Source: Adineta ricciae
Taxonomy: Eukaryota; Rotifera; Eurotatoria; Adinetida; Adinetidae
Assembly (NCBI GenBank): GCA_905250025.1
Contig: CAJNOJ010000297.1
Span: 1-64,000, forward strand
Length of the DNA: 64,000 nucleotides
Direction of reading: 5' to 3'
Each line of letters starts with the position of its first letter. The stretch's first letter is position 1. Shown in pieces: positions 47,926 through 60,078 of this stretch. Below the pieces are notes generated by a model. That model searched no databases, was not told where the DNA came from, and saw nothing but the letters and a program-made list of their open reading frames with translations. Both the position numbers and the translations under genes were made by a program.

Positions 47926-48469
47926 ATTTAACTGATATCGATTTTAACATTTATTCTATGCGAATGAAAGAATACGCATGGGTAAGACGATTGTACATAA
48001 TCACATCTTTCTTTTGATTTCAATAATCGAATACTCGATTAAAATGAAATGAAATTTCTCATGAAGACAATGGCACACAGAACAGAAATAGACAAAGCTG
48101 CGCGAAAATTAAAATCAAATGTAAATATGTGAAACATATCGAGAAGTTTACAATTATTTCCAATCAGATGTAGATCAAAGTTTGTTGTTTTCTTTGTTAT
48201 GTCCTCACACTTGTATTCTACAGAGATTTAATTGATTGTTTCAATAGAAATAATTTAATGTTTTATTGAAATGAAAATGATTTGGATTAATGTCGATATT
48301 TACTGTTGGATTAAAAAAATATACTCGAGTGCATAGAAATCAAATGAAATTTTCAATTATCAGAGGATTATAAAATTCAATTTGCAATTTTGAAATCTTA
48401 TTATGATTTATATCAGAATATTTAAGAAGGATACGAACGCACTTTTATGACAATAAATATCTTCATTTC
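47926..48469. repeat. Upstream-region duplication, copy 1 (cut by assembly gap)
   Basis: Matches 48553-49329 in the same orientation: shared blocks include 'tcatgaagacaatggcacaca', 'aagtttacaattatttcca' and 'tcagaggattataaaattc'. The second copy carries an extra ~190 bp near 48750-48940. Copy 1 ends at the run of 53 Ns, so the gene that should follow it, by analogy an NHL gene, is not assembled. Confidence 0.8.
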
Positions 48470-48522
48470 NNNNNNNNNNNNNNNNNNNNNNNNNNNNNNN
48501 NNNNNNNNNNNNNNNNNNNNNN
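48470..48522. other. Assembly gap (53 Ns)
   Basis: Run of N separating the two copies of the NHL upstream region. Sequence unknown. Confidence 0.99.
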
Positions 48523-48552
48523 TTTAAAAATAAATAAACTCAATTGTTGATG

Positions 48553-49329
48553 CCATTTAACTGTTATTGAATTTAACATTTGTCCTGTATGCAGATGAAA
48601 GAATATACATGGGTACGACGACTGTACATAATCACAGTCGCCTTTTGATTTCAACAGCCAAATAATCGATTAAAATTAAATTAAATTTGTCATGAAGACA
48701 ATGGCACACAAAACAGAAATAGATACGCTGTGTGAAAATAAAAATCTCATTTTAATACTTTTATTTCACATTATTCCAAACATAACATATTCATCTAATT
48801 CAGCAGTTATAGGATATGGTGATTTTGCTGCTAATACTTGAGTTTAAATTTCGGTCCGAATATGCTTTTGCAAGTGAATATATTCAAAAAAAGAATTAAT
48901 ATAAACTTGACTGGAAACGTATTCTTCTCGATTAAATGTAAACATGTGAAACATATCGATAAGTTTACAATTATTTCCAATAGATGTAGATGAAAGTTTG
49001 TTGTTTTCTTTATTATATCCTCATACTTGTACTCTACAAAGATTTAATTGATTGTTTCAATAGAAATAAGATGAGAATATCAGTCCGAAAAAAAAACATC
49101 TGGTAACTTCCAATTTAATGTTTTATTGAAAACAAAATGATTTGGATTAATGTCGATATTTACTGTTGGATTACAAAATATACTCGAGTGTATAGAAATC
49201 AAATGAGATTTTCAATTATCAGAGGATTATAAAATTCAATTTGCAATTTTGAAATATTATTTTGATTTATATCAGAATATTTAAGAAGAATACGAATGCA
49301 CTTTTATCACAATAAATATATTTATTTCA
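48553..49329. repeat. Upstream-region duplication, copy 2
   Basis: Second copy of the 47926-48469 segment, about 90% similar by eye, directly upstream of the visible NHL gene. It may include its promoter and first exon(s), which I could not identify. Confidence 0.75.
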
Positions 49330-49505
49330 TTTTCAATTTACAATGATAATAAAAATCATACAGAATACTTTCGTTTTTCTTCTTTTAGGGTAGGAATTTT
49401 TTTTGTTTTTTATTTGAATTACATTAAGAATAAATTTTAGTTCGATAGGTTTGTTTAAAATTTTGTGTTGTATGTTTATCGAGAAAATAAAATGATTTGA
49501 AATAG

Positions 49506-50917
49506 TTAAAATCAATTGTGAAATATGTCAAAAGGCAATTCCATACAGTCGATGTTCGCTAAACAGTGCTTGTGGATGTTTTCCAACGGTAGGTATGAAT
49601 GATGTTGGTGTTTGTGCGTTTCTTTGGACATTTTGTTCTCAACTTGTTCCATGTGGATCATCACAAGAATGTTTTCATCCAGATTATATTTGTGTTCATC
49701 ATTCTCGATGTAGTGAACATCCAATTTGTTATCCATTATCGATGACAGAACAAAACATTTGTCCATCATTAATTAATGGTGAGGAGAGAATATTTTATGA
49801 AAATGATCTCTAATATTCAGGAAAAGTCATCAATGAGACGACAACAATGGTTCCAATTGATACAACTACGATGAAATTGGATACGACAACAAGAGGTCAG
49901 TTCAAAAATAGATTAAATAGTTTATTTAGAAAATGTCAATACCAGATGGTATTGCTACATTCTTACTTAGAAGCGTCGATATGATCAAAAGGAGATTTTC
50001 TTTTTTATATTTTAGGAGTCAAATTCAACAAATGGAAACAAAATGCAGTGACCATTGTTGGGACAAATGAAGACAAACAAAATCATCTTTACTCTCCTCA
50101 TGGAATTTTTCTTGATAAAGATCAAAATCTTTTTTTTGCGGATGCTGAAAATCATCGAATTATTCAATGGAAACCAAATGAAAATCAACGGAAAATTGTT
50201 GCAGGTGGAAATGGAAAAGGAAAAGGAATTGATCAATTGAATTATCCAACAGATGTGATTGTTGATGAAGAAAATAATTCATTAATCATTGCTGATTTTG
50301 GAAACAATCGAATAACTCAATGGTCATTGAGTCAAAATCAACAAGAAATTCTCATTGAAAATATGAATTATTGGAGTTTAACAAAAGATACATATGGATA
50401 TCTTTATGTTTCGAATTGGGGAAATAATGAAGTGAGAAGATGGAAAATTGGAGAAATCAAAGGAAAAGAAGGACAATTGGTTGCTGGAGGAAATGGACAA
50501 GGAAATCAACTTAATCAGTTCAATGGTCCTACGTATATCTTTGTTGACAAACAACAATCGATTTACATTTCAGATTCGAAAAATCATCGTGTTATGAAAT
50601 GGAAAAAAGATGCACAAGAAGGAATTGTTGTTGCCGGGGGAAATGGTCAAGAAAGTCAATTAAATGAACCTAAAGGAATCATTGTTGATGACTTTGATCG
50701 AGTTTATGTTGTAGATGAAGGAAATCATCGAATAATGCGATGGATCGAAGGAGAAGGGGAAATTATTGTTGGTGGAAATGGAAAAGGAACCCATTCCAAT
50801 CAGTTGAATCGTCCCACTGGTTTGACATTTGATCTTCACGGTAATCTTCATGTTGTTGATTGGGGAAATCATCGAATTCAAAGATTTGATTTAATTTCGG
50901 AAGAAAAAACAGTTTGA
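49506..50917 (+). CDS. Secreted Cys-rich NHL-repeat protein (5' end not identified)
   Basis: Exons 49506-49778, 49821-49895 and 50016-50917. The first visible exon encodes a Cys-rich extracellular segment (CEICQKAIPYSRCSLNSACG…) opening after an AG acceptor at 49505. The second encodes a Thr-rich linker (TTTMVPIDTTTM). The third encodes about six NHL units of a beta-propeller, with units such as GGNGKGKGIDQLNYPTDVIV and VVDEGNHRIMRW. NHL propellers bind proteins or nucleic acids; secreted NHL families are greatly expanded in bdelloids with unknown roles. A signal-peptide exon should lie upstream but was not found. The gene is convergent with 51027-51989, leaving about 110 bp between stops. 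Confidence 0.82.
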
Positions 50918-51026
50918 ACTTTTATTGTTTTTAATGATTTTGAAATCAAATTTTAAAAGTTTATTCATAAAAACATTTATCAACCATCATAAATAAAATG
51001 TTTAAAAAAATCTTTTATTTTTCTCT

Positions 51027-51989
51027 TTAATGAACGAATTGTTTTATAAACCAGGCATGTGAATTATATTTTGTATTGGGGAAAAAATTTAGGTCTCCTT
51101 GTGAATTGTCTACATTGACATAAGAAATCCCATTCGGAAAAACTGAATCTAATGTAATTGATGCATAATATATCTTTTCTGCAATATCAAATGCTGAAAA
51201 TGACGTAACTCCAACATCTGGACTTTCAGAAATGATTCCAACATTTTTACTAATTCCACCCTTCGTTCGATCTAAAATTCCAATTGATGAAACATATCTG
51301 ATACTTGTATTTACATATGTTGTATACATTGTAAATGTTTTATAATCAAATTTCATTCCAGTAGGTGAATAATTAAGTTTTGCTTTCCAATCTAGACCAC
51401 CTGAATTACTTGTATTTACACCAGCATAGACAAAATGTTCATCTTCAATCATCATGAGAAAATATTTTCGACAAATTGGACAATAACTTGACATATAAGT
51501 TGGTTTACTATCTCGAATTGTGGCTAAAACGTGTTTTATATTTCCATTAGTTGTATCGATTTCTGTCAATAGTGTAACATTTTCTTTTTCACTTTCAATA
51601 TGTGCGAATAATTGTTTTTGAAATATATCAAATTGAAGAGAAATAATTGTATTTGATATTGATTTAAATGTTGATAGTAAATGTCCAGTTGTAGCATTAA
51701 TAACACTTAAAATCGGTCTATTATCATTATCTGGTGCTGCCATGTAAATAACATCATCATTTGGATCATATGTCAATGGTAAAACAGAATATTTTATACG
51801 TTTAGGATTGCCAACATCATTTATATTTAATGAATTGAAAATATTATATTGTTCTGTATCATAATTGATTGATCCATAATAAACTTGTGTTGTATTAGAA
51901 TCAGAAAATACACTATGAAGAATTCGTGAGGAATCGGATTTAGCTAAACAGCTTGTTATTATTAGAACGAAAAGAAAATACATTTTCAT
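51027..51989 (-). CDS. Secreted protein of unknown family, possibly beta-propeller
   Basis: 320 residues, single exon. Residues 1-17 form a clear signal peptide (MKMYFLFVLIITSCLAK). The rest has repeating beta-rich segments (YYGSINYDTEQYN, PLTYDPNDDVIYMA, SVINATTGHLLST, DIFQKQLFAHIE, GMKFDYKTFTMYTT, FDIAEKIYYASIT). This spacing suggests a WD/YncE-like propeller, although I cannot name the family. Several N-glycosylation sequons are present. It lies tail to tail with the NHL gene; the same pair is repeated at 52784-54525, so they were duplicated together. Confidence 0.75.
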   Translation of the reverse strand: MKMYFLFVLIITSCLAKSDSSRILHSVFSDSNTTQVYYGSINYDTEQYNIFNSLNINDVGNPKRIKYSVLPLTYDPNDDVIYMAAPDNDNRPILSVINATTGHLLSTFKSISNTIISLQFDIFQKQLFAHIESEKENVTLLTEIDTTNGNIKHVLATIRDSKPTYMSSYCPICRKYFLMMIEDEHFVYAGVNTSNSGGLDWKAKLNYSPTGMKFDYKTFTMYTTYVNTSIRYVSSIGILDRTKGGISKNVGIISESPDVGVTSFSAFDIAEKIYYASITLDSVFPNGISYVNVDNSQGDLNFFPNTKYNSHAWFIKQFVH

Positions 51990-52783
51990 CTTTATTCACA
52001 CGATCTCAACAATATGATATTGAGTTCTTTCTTTCTTTCCTTCTTTATATATCTACAGCAAGAACCATTCGTGTAATGCTGTATCATCATGTGGTAAAGA
52101 TTATTTTGTATGATAAAGAAAAAAAATGAAGTGATGATGATGTTTCTTTAATGTATTTAAAAAAGTAGAGATAACAAATGTTCTCATGATACAATGAAAT
52201 AAATGTGAAAACTTCGGGTTTTATGCGAAAGTTATATGTAATTCAAAAAGTCACAGCGAAGTATTAGCCGTAAACTTTGGCACGTTGACAATTCGTCATA
52301 CACGTGTAATACGATTAATTTATATTGAAGACAAGATATCATAAAAGTACCAGAGTAAAATTGATTTTAAACTCCCATAAAAACGTTCTCGAAAGCCTTC
52401 AAATGAAAAACATTATTTTACTGAGCATCAAACACAGTTCCATTCCCTTTGTTCTGTTAAGTGGCTCTTCAGTATCAAAGATCTAATAGTAAAGTAGCCT
52501 TGGGCTCTGAGAACATAATCCATGAATTCGCTTCCTAAAAGAGAGGTAGAGATAGAGACCCACGAAAAAATTTTTCGATCAAAACCGTGGTAGATCACGG
52601 TGCGAGAGGGCGTTGGTGTCAGCGGTTTAATTGAACCGCGAAAGTCAGACCTTTTATTAGGTTTTCTCACACCGGCCGAAACCGCGGTTTGAGAATACCG
52701 CGGTTATTAATCGTTTTCCGAAAAAAAAGTAATTCACCATCATGGTGGTATATCATCTCTGCCGTCTATCTCATTATCATCTN
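51990..52783. other. Intergenic region with a GC-rich hairpin cluster
   Basis: The first ~400 bp are AT-rich upstream DNA of the secreted gene. From about 52430 the composition changes and three short perfect inverted repeats occur: 52584-52601 (accgtg/cacggt), 52622-52639 (gcggtt/aaccgc) and 52680-52705 (aaccgcggt/accgcggtt). The segment stops at the N at 52783. No gene recognised. Confidence 0.6.
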
Positions 52784-54024
52784 TCCAGATTATATTTGTG
52801 TTCATCATTCTCGATGTAGTGAACATCCAATTTGTTATCCATTATCGATGACAGAACAAAACATTTGTCCATCATTAATTAATGGTGAGGAGAGAATATT
52901 TTATAAAAATGATCTCTAATATTCAGGAAAAGTCATCAATGAGACGACAACAATGGTTCCAACTGATACAACTACGATGAAATTCGATACGACAACAAGA
53001 GGTAAGTTCAAAAATAGATTAAATAGTTTATTTAGAAAAATTTCAATACCAGATAGTATTGCTACATTTTTACTTAGAAGCGTCGATATAAACAAAAGGA
53101 GATTTTCTTTTTAATATTTTAGGAGTCAAATTCAACAAATGGAAACAAAATGCAGTGACTATTGTTGGGACAAATGAAGATAAACAAAATCATCTTTACT
53201 CTCCTCATGGAATTTTTCTTGATAAAAATCAAAATCTTTTTTTTGCGGATGCCGAAAATCATCGAATTATTCAATGGAAACCAAATGAAAATCAAGGGAA
53301 AATTGTTGCAGGTGGAAATGGAAAAGGAAAAAGAATTGATCAATTGAATTATCCAACAGATGTGATTGTTGATGAAGAAAATAATTCATTAATCATTGCT
53401 GATTTTGGAAACAATCGAATAACTCAATGGTCATTGAATCAAAATCAACAAGAAATTCTCATTGAAAATATGAATTATTGGAGTTTAACAAAAGATAAAT
53501 ATAAATATCTTTATGTTTCTAATTGGGGAAATAATGAAGTAAGAAGATGGAAAATTGGAGAAATCAAAGGAAAAGAAGGACAATTGGTTGCTGGAGGAAA
53601 TGGTCAAGGAAATCAACTTAATCAATTAAATGGTCCAACGTATATCTTCATTGACGACCAACAATCGATTTACATTTCAGATTCGAAAAATCATCGTGTT
53701 ATGAAATGGAAAAAAGATGCAAAAGAAGGAATTGTTGTTGTCGGTGGAACTGGTCAAGGAAGTCAATTAAATGAACCTAAAGGAATCATTGTTGATGAAT
53801 TTGATCAAATTTATGTTGTAGATGAAGAAAATCATCGAATAATGCGATGGATCGAAGGAGAAGGGGAAATTATTGTTGGTGGAAATGGAAAAGGAACCCA
53901 CTCCAATCAATTAAATCGTCCCACTGGTTTGACAATTGATCTTCAAGGTAATCTTCATGTTGTTGATTGGGGAAATCATCGAATTCAAAGATTTGATTTA
54001 ATTTCGGAAGAAAAAACAGTTTGA
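52784..54024 (+). CDS. NHL-repeat protein, second copy (5' cut at N)
   Basis: Near-identical to 49678-50917 (offset about 3106). Exons: to about 52884, 52927-53001 and 53123-54024. The 289-residue NHL exon differs from copy 1 at roughly twenty positions (for example LNQNQ for LSQNQ, IDDQQ for VDKQQ) and stays open. The first Cys-rich exon begins in mid-sequence right after the N at 52783, so the start is an assembly break, not a biological truncation that can be shown. Confidence 0.75.
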
Positions 54025-54133
54025 ACTTTTATTGTTTTTGATGATTTGGAAATAAAATTTTAAAAGTTTACTCATAAAAATACTTCTCAACTATTATAGA
54101 TAAAATGTTAAAAAAAATCTTTTATTTTTCTCT

Positions 54134-54525
54134 TTAATGAACGAATTGTTTTATAAACCAAGCATGTGAATTATATTTTGTATTGGGGAAAAAATTTAAG
54201 TCTCCTTGTGAATTGTCTACATTGACATAAGAAATACCATTTGGAAAAACTGAATCTAATGTAATTGATGCATAATATATCTTTTCTGCAATATCAAATG
54301 CTGAAAATGACGTAACTCCAACATCTGGACTATCAGAAATGATTCCAACATTTTTACTAATTCCACCCATTGTTCGATTTAAAATTCCAATTGATGAAAC
54401 ATATCCAGTACTTGTATTTACATATGTTGTATACATTGTAAATGTTTTATAATCAAATTTCATTCCAGTAGGTGAATAATTAAGTTTTGCTTTCCAATCT
54501 AGACCACCTGAATTACTTGTATTTA
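54134..54525 (-). pseudogene. Second copy of the secreted unknown protein, C-terminal part only
   Basis: Matches the last ~130 residues of 51027-51989 (NTSNSGGLDWKAKLNYS… to WFIKQFVH) with a few substitutions. It stops at the single N (54526), beyond which the DNA is a retrotransposon. Any protein translated across that N is an artefact of the join. Partial gene or pseudogene cannot be distinguished. Confidence 0.75.
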
Positions 54526-54526
54526 N

Positions 54527-56980
54527 TGCTTTAATTCGATAATGATAATAGATCGTGTTCAATAAGAATTTGTATTGTAATGCATATTCCAAGAACACCG
54601 GTTCGTGCAGCTGAATATTTTTCATTCGTTTTACCAACGATTTTTTGTATCGCTTTTCAATCGTGGGTAGTTGAAAATGTTGATGTAAGTCTGCTGTAGG
54701 ACATTGAAACAGACTGTGTATCAGTCTTAAGCATCGCCGATAAAAAGCTGCTACACGTTCACGAGACGTCTTGGAGAAAAGACAGTAAATTGTTGCCATC
54801 ATATACATGTGAGGCCATATATATGTATTGAAAAATTTCATTTTTAGTTTCGAAAATGAGGGAAACTGCCGGTGAATAAACTTTAATATAATATAAGCTT
54901 TTCTTAATTTTAAACATTGAGCATCAATCATATTCCGAAAGGACAGCTTCGCATCTAGATGAAAGCCAAGGTATTTGAAATTTTTCTTTTGAATAATTCT
55001 CACTCCATCATAGTAAATGTCGAGTTTGGGGCACTGAATTGATTTATGGTAAACTACAAATTCAGTCTTGTTGGGGTTAAGTGGTTGATGCCAGTCATTC
55101 GAATATTTTAATAGGTTTCCCATGTCCCTGTTGATGCGTTCATTCATTTGTCCAATTTGAGGTTTTAATTTCAAATGAAAAGATGGGATATAGGCGATTG
55201 CTATATCATCAACATAGGCATGTACATGGATGGGATTTTCAAAAATATAAGGGATGTCGTGGTGGCTGATGACATACATTACCGGGCCAAGACAGCTTCC
55301 TTGAGGTGCTCCTCGTTCTACTTTGACTAATGCTGATTCTATACCACCATAGTCAATTTTGAGTGATCGTTCGGTGAAGTAGTTTGCGATCCATATAAGA
55401 TAGGGCGATGGGCAGTTAAGCCTATTTAACTTCAATAGTAATCCCTGCTGCCAGAGCTTATCAAAAGCTTGCAGAAAGTCAATGTAAACGACCGGAGTGA
55501 ATGAGTTGTGGAGCAGAGATTGGGTAATTTGTTCTAATAGACAATTGACGCGGGTTGTTGTTGCCTGATGAGGTCTTGCACCGGATTGTTGTGAGGGTAA
55601 AACATTCATTCGTTGAGACCAGCTGTTAAATCTCATGAGAAAAAGTTTTTCATATATTTTACTGAAAGCTGGTAACATTGAAATTGGTCGTAGTTGATTT
55701 GTACGTGGTGCTGGATCATCACTTTTATTAAGACAAATAGTTCTGGCTATTTTCCATTCTTTTCCCCAATGAGCGTTACGAAATAAATTATTATAAGCAT
55801 TTGTTAATAGAGTATGGTAATGTGTTGGAAGTAATTTGATCATTTTGTTAGAAACATGATCGAATCCAGACGAGTTTTTGCTTTTTAATGAATTGATTGT
55901 CTTTTTTAAATCTTGTTTTTCGAATTGGAGGTCTGAATGATAAGAAACTAGATTGATATCATCTCTTTCGGCTGAACTGTATATTCTCCATAACTCTTGA
56001 GCTTCTTTATCGAGTGAGTTCGTCATGTTTAATTTTGGTAGTGAATGTCTTTCGGTAAAGTGTTCGTTTAAGCTTTTCACTATGTCCTCTGGTTTTCTGT
56101 GCACCATCTTTTCTTCAGTTAATGCAACAAATTCGGCTGATTTCTTTTTGTTTAATTTTTTCACTGTTCTCCAGAATGTCGTCGGATTCGGTGAAGCAAC
56201 GTTGGAAATGAATTGTTCCCAGCTTCGTTGTCTATGTGATTGAAATTCTTGCTTAACTAAGACGTTCCACGACCTTAGCCGTAATCGATCTTCCTCGTAC
56301 TTCGTGTGCCGATATCTATTTTGTAAGTAATGCTTGTGTCGAAGGAGGATTCGTAATGAGGATGAAATAGATGGTCGTTTCCGTTTAACTTCTTGCCATT
56401 CTGTTACTCGAAGTTTAAGTGCTGCTAAAAAACTTTCAAAGATCATGAACCAGCTAAATGTGTCGTCAGAGTTCTTCATCAGAGCTTCTTGTTCACACTG
56501 TAATTGGTCTTGTACAACGATCAGAATCGACGAAAACACTTTCCAGTAGGTACGGGGTACGAGATGATTCTCAGTTGATGTATTGAGATCTAGGAAATTA
56601 GTAAGAACTGGTAAATGATCACTGCCATTATAAGCTAGAGTACGACATTCGGATGCTTCGGGTTGCTCAGTCGATATGAAAAGATCAATTGTTGTATCGG
56701 ATCGCAATGACGTTTTCAAACCGGCATTGAGTACATTTAAGTTGTGGTTGATAATCCATTCAGCCAGTACTCGTCCTTTTGGATTCACCTGCTGGTCTGG
56801 GCAGCCCCAGTCCTGATGCTTGGCGTTTAAATCTCCTATTAATAAGATGTTTTTTCCTTGATTAAGTAATGTTGTCATTGCTGATATTGGTAATTTCTCA
56901 GCTGGCGGCGAGTAAATGCTTGCAATAACAAATTCCTTATCATTAATGAGGGTTTGGACTGCTATAATATTCGGCTCCTT
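54527..56980 (-). mobile_element. Non-LTR retrotransposon fragment (APE endonuclease + reverse transcriptase)
   Basis: One open frame on the minus strand over the whole interval. It starts inside the endonuclease domain (ASIYSPPAEK, LLIGDLNAKHQDWG, GSDHLPVLTNF) and runs through a linker into a reverse transcriptase (RPISMLPAFSKIYEKL, PVVYIDFLQAFDKLW, RGAPQGSCLGPVMYV, HAYVDDIAIAY with YVDD at the active site, FKYLGFHLD). The order and motifs are of the Jockey/CR1-like group. The frame is uninterrupted, so the copy is young. Both ends coincide with single Ns (54526 and 56981), hence neither the start, ORF1 nor 3' tail is seen. ORF coordinates equal the element coordinates. Confidence 0.92.
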
Positions 56981-56981
56981 N

Positions 56982-59900
56982 TCATCACAGCAAGGGATAA
57001 GGATAAAGATGAAGATAAGATACGAAGAAGAACGTAAGAATCGATATGTACGCGACTAACCGGTGCGAACGAAAAGTCGTGAGTGACTCCTCGATTGCAT
57101 GTCCATGCTTCAATTGTTGTATTGATTAAATATTCTTCCATTCCTGAAAGTTCATCATCAATATTTGTTGGATCAAAATATCTATAATCGTTAATCAAAT
57201 TCTTCTTTTCAATTCGTAAAGATAATTTTCGTTTCGGAATTTGAAAAGAAGAAGAAGATAAATTCAAATCTTTTTTAGATTTTTCTAATAATATTTCATT
57301 GATTTTTTCTGGATAATTCGATAGATGAACATTTTGGACAATCTCAGTCATATAATGATGTTTATCCGGTCGATATCCTCGAAATGCCGTTGATATATTC
57401 GCACAATAATATTCATCTTCACCGTAAGAACATTCCAATATTCCATTACATCTAGCATTTAATATACATGTTCCATTGAGACAATTAACATCTGGATATG
57501 GATCTGTTAGTGGAACTGTATCACCATTACAACGAATTTTTGAATTATTTTTTAAATAAAAACATAAAATCTTATCTTCACCATTTAAACAACGATTAAT
57601 ACATTGTTCTCTATAAGGAATACAATGGTTATCAATAGTCGTTACGGATTGTTCTATTGGACAATCAAAATTAAAACCTAACATTCTTTGGGAAGAACAA
57701 CCACGAATATTTCGTTCGTCTAATCCACCATAACAATCAGATATTCCATCACCAATCTTTGTTATATTTATACATGGAGGATTTTCAGTGAAATTAAATG
57801 GATTTTTAACATTTGTCAATAAACATGGATATTCAAATTGAGTACAAAGATTTGAAAATGGTCGTATGATATGTATTCCACGACATTTTTCTTGTAGTAT
57901 TAGTAATTTAATAGAATCGATAACTTTCGAATTATGCAACGATAGTTTAGTTATTGTTAAGAAAACTTCTTCATCACTTGCATCACTACAATCCCATTCA
58001 CCATCGCAAATCCATGCTGATGGAATACATTGTCCATTGTGACATTGATAATAGTTACTTGGACAAATCCAATCTTTACATAAAAATGGTGTTTCATCAA
58101 AACCTAGTTTTAAATCCCAAATTGTATCACAATATTGATTAAAAGACATTGAATTAATCTCTGACAATGTTAAATTATTATTTGTATCATAATTTGTCGT
58201 ATTTATTATTGAAAGAAATAATGATGATGATTGTTCAATATATTGTTTTATTAGTTGACATGCTAAAGGATTATCAATAGTACATAGATGATTTGATAAT
58301 TTTAGATTTTTTTCAATAAAATATTCATCACGATTATTAGTAAGACATTGTGGAAAAGTGTCGCCAATATTTGTACTTAAAAGACATGATGGTTCTTCTT
58401 TAGAACATTGAAAACGATGCTTTTGAATTGATGAACAATTAACAGGTAGTAGTGAAGGATTGACATTGTTAGATGGTTCATCATCGTCTGATTCACAATC
58501 ACTGTTACCATCAGCTATACGATATACAGATATACATCGATCAGTATATGGACATTTAACTGATTTATATAAACTTTTCCAACAGTTTTCATCATATTGC
58601 GGACCTGATAGATTACGGATAGCAAATCGTCCAGTACTTATTATATTACAATATAAATATTCAAAATGACGCCATGTAGCACTACTAGCAAATGTAAAAG
58701 CATCATAATCTATAAAGTTTAACTCTTTGACAGAAACTTGAAATCCATTGCATTTAATACTTCCACTAAAGGAAATATTATTCGGTCGTCGATTTCCATA
58801 TAGATAATCTAATAGATAAAATGTTTTGACAAATGGAGCAAATATTCCACCTTTGGGATATTCAACATAACTACCATTGGTTGTACAATTATAATATATA
58901 ATGCGATTTTTACAATTTTGACCATTACAAGGACAGCCACGTCCTTGGCCATTAGTTAATGCACATTTAATCAAAAATAAACAAATATCATCTGTAGTAT
59001 TTCCTTCTAATCGACCATAAAGTACACACTGTCCATTTTTCTTAGTCCACATCATCAGTCCAGATTGATCTAATTCACACATGAAATTTTTATCACGAAA
59101 AGTAAGACAATGTTCATTATGATATGATTCACTATATAAAACAGCTGTATCTGGATATAATTCACCATCACCACAAGAAAAATATGTTCTTGGTGCTAAT
59201 AATTCTTCACAATTAAAATCTGGTTTAAATGGACAATCATTAAATCGAATATGATATTTTGATAATGCTTTATATTGTTCATCTGTACGATCCATACAGT
59301 CAATATCACCATCTAGAAAAAATTCTTCATCAATACATTGTCCATTCGCACAACGATATTCATTTATTTGACATTCATTATATTCAAGTAATTCACAATA
59401 ATCTTCATCTAATCCATCCATACATTGTTGTTTACCATCACATATATTTCTCCAATCAAGACATAATAAACCATAATTACATTCTAAAGTTTTATAACAT
59501 GTTCGATTTCCAACATATTGACTTCCAAATCGATGTAATCGTTTTATATTATATTGATATTGAAATGTTTCTTCAAATGTTGAATAACTCATAAAATTAT
59601 ATTCACAAAATTTACCAAATGTTCCAATTTTTATGCAATTACATAAAAACATATCTTTATCATAGTTAGACGACGTATAATGGTTCAAACTATAATTTTA
59701 TTAAAACATAATTTTTTGTAGAAAATCTTTCACTCACCTGTTTAAATATGCTGCATATGAATCTACTGATTCAATTCCTGAATTCCAATATAGAATTTCT
59801 CTAGGTTCAATACCAAGTATATTCAACAAATGAAAACTATACTTTATTCCATGATTAAAACAAACACTATTGTTATCCATTGTTCGTTGTAAATTGATTG

Positions 59901-60078
59901 ATTCATCTAGTCGAATACAATATTTCGTCGATTGTAAATGATATATTTTATTTGTATAAGAAATACAATCATAAAAATCTGTTTTTATTTGATCATTTGT
60001 TTTATAGATGAAAACGAATGTAAAACATCGTTGAATTAAACAATAAAGTGTTAAGAAATAAAATTGATCACGAATCAT
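56982..60078 (-). CDS. LDLa-repeat extracellular/membrane protein, 3' end cut
   Basis: Exon 1 59738-60078 begins with a hydrophobic leader (FYFLTLYCLIQRCFTFVF). Exon 2 runs from 59689 to the N at 56981; the join is in frame (AYLN|S|LNHYTSS). About five LDL-receptor class A modules are visible, e.g. CDGKQQCMDGLDEDYC, CANGQCIDEEFFLDGDIDC, CHNGQCIPSAWICDGEWDC and CNGILECSYGEDEYYC, each with the acidic SDE-type calcium site. Between them are Cys-rich spacers found in bdelloid LDLa proteins. The last part (EAWTCNRGVTH) normally leads into EGF modules and a TM helix, but the sequence after about 57060 looks unrelated. Role: probably ligand binding or adhesion at the cell surface; ligand unknown. 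Confidence 0.8.

Noticed and set aside
48463..48654. 63-codon frame running through the N run
   Set aside because: It depends on unknown bases; nothing can be supported.
54134..56878. One 914-residue protein joining reverse transcriptase to the secreted protein
   Set aside because: The frame crosses the single N at 54526; the halves are unrelated and their fusion is an assembly artefact.
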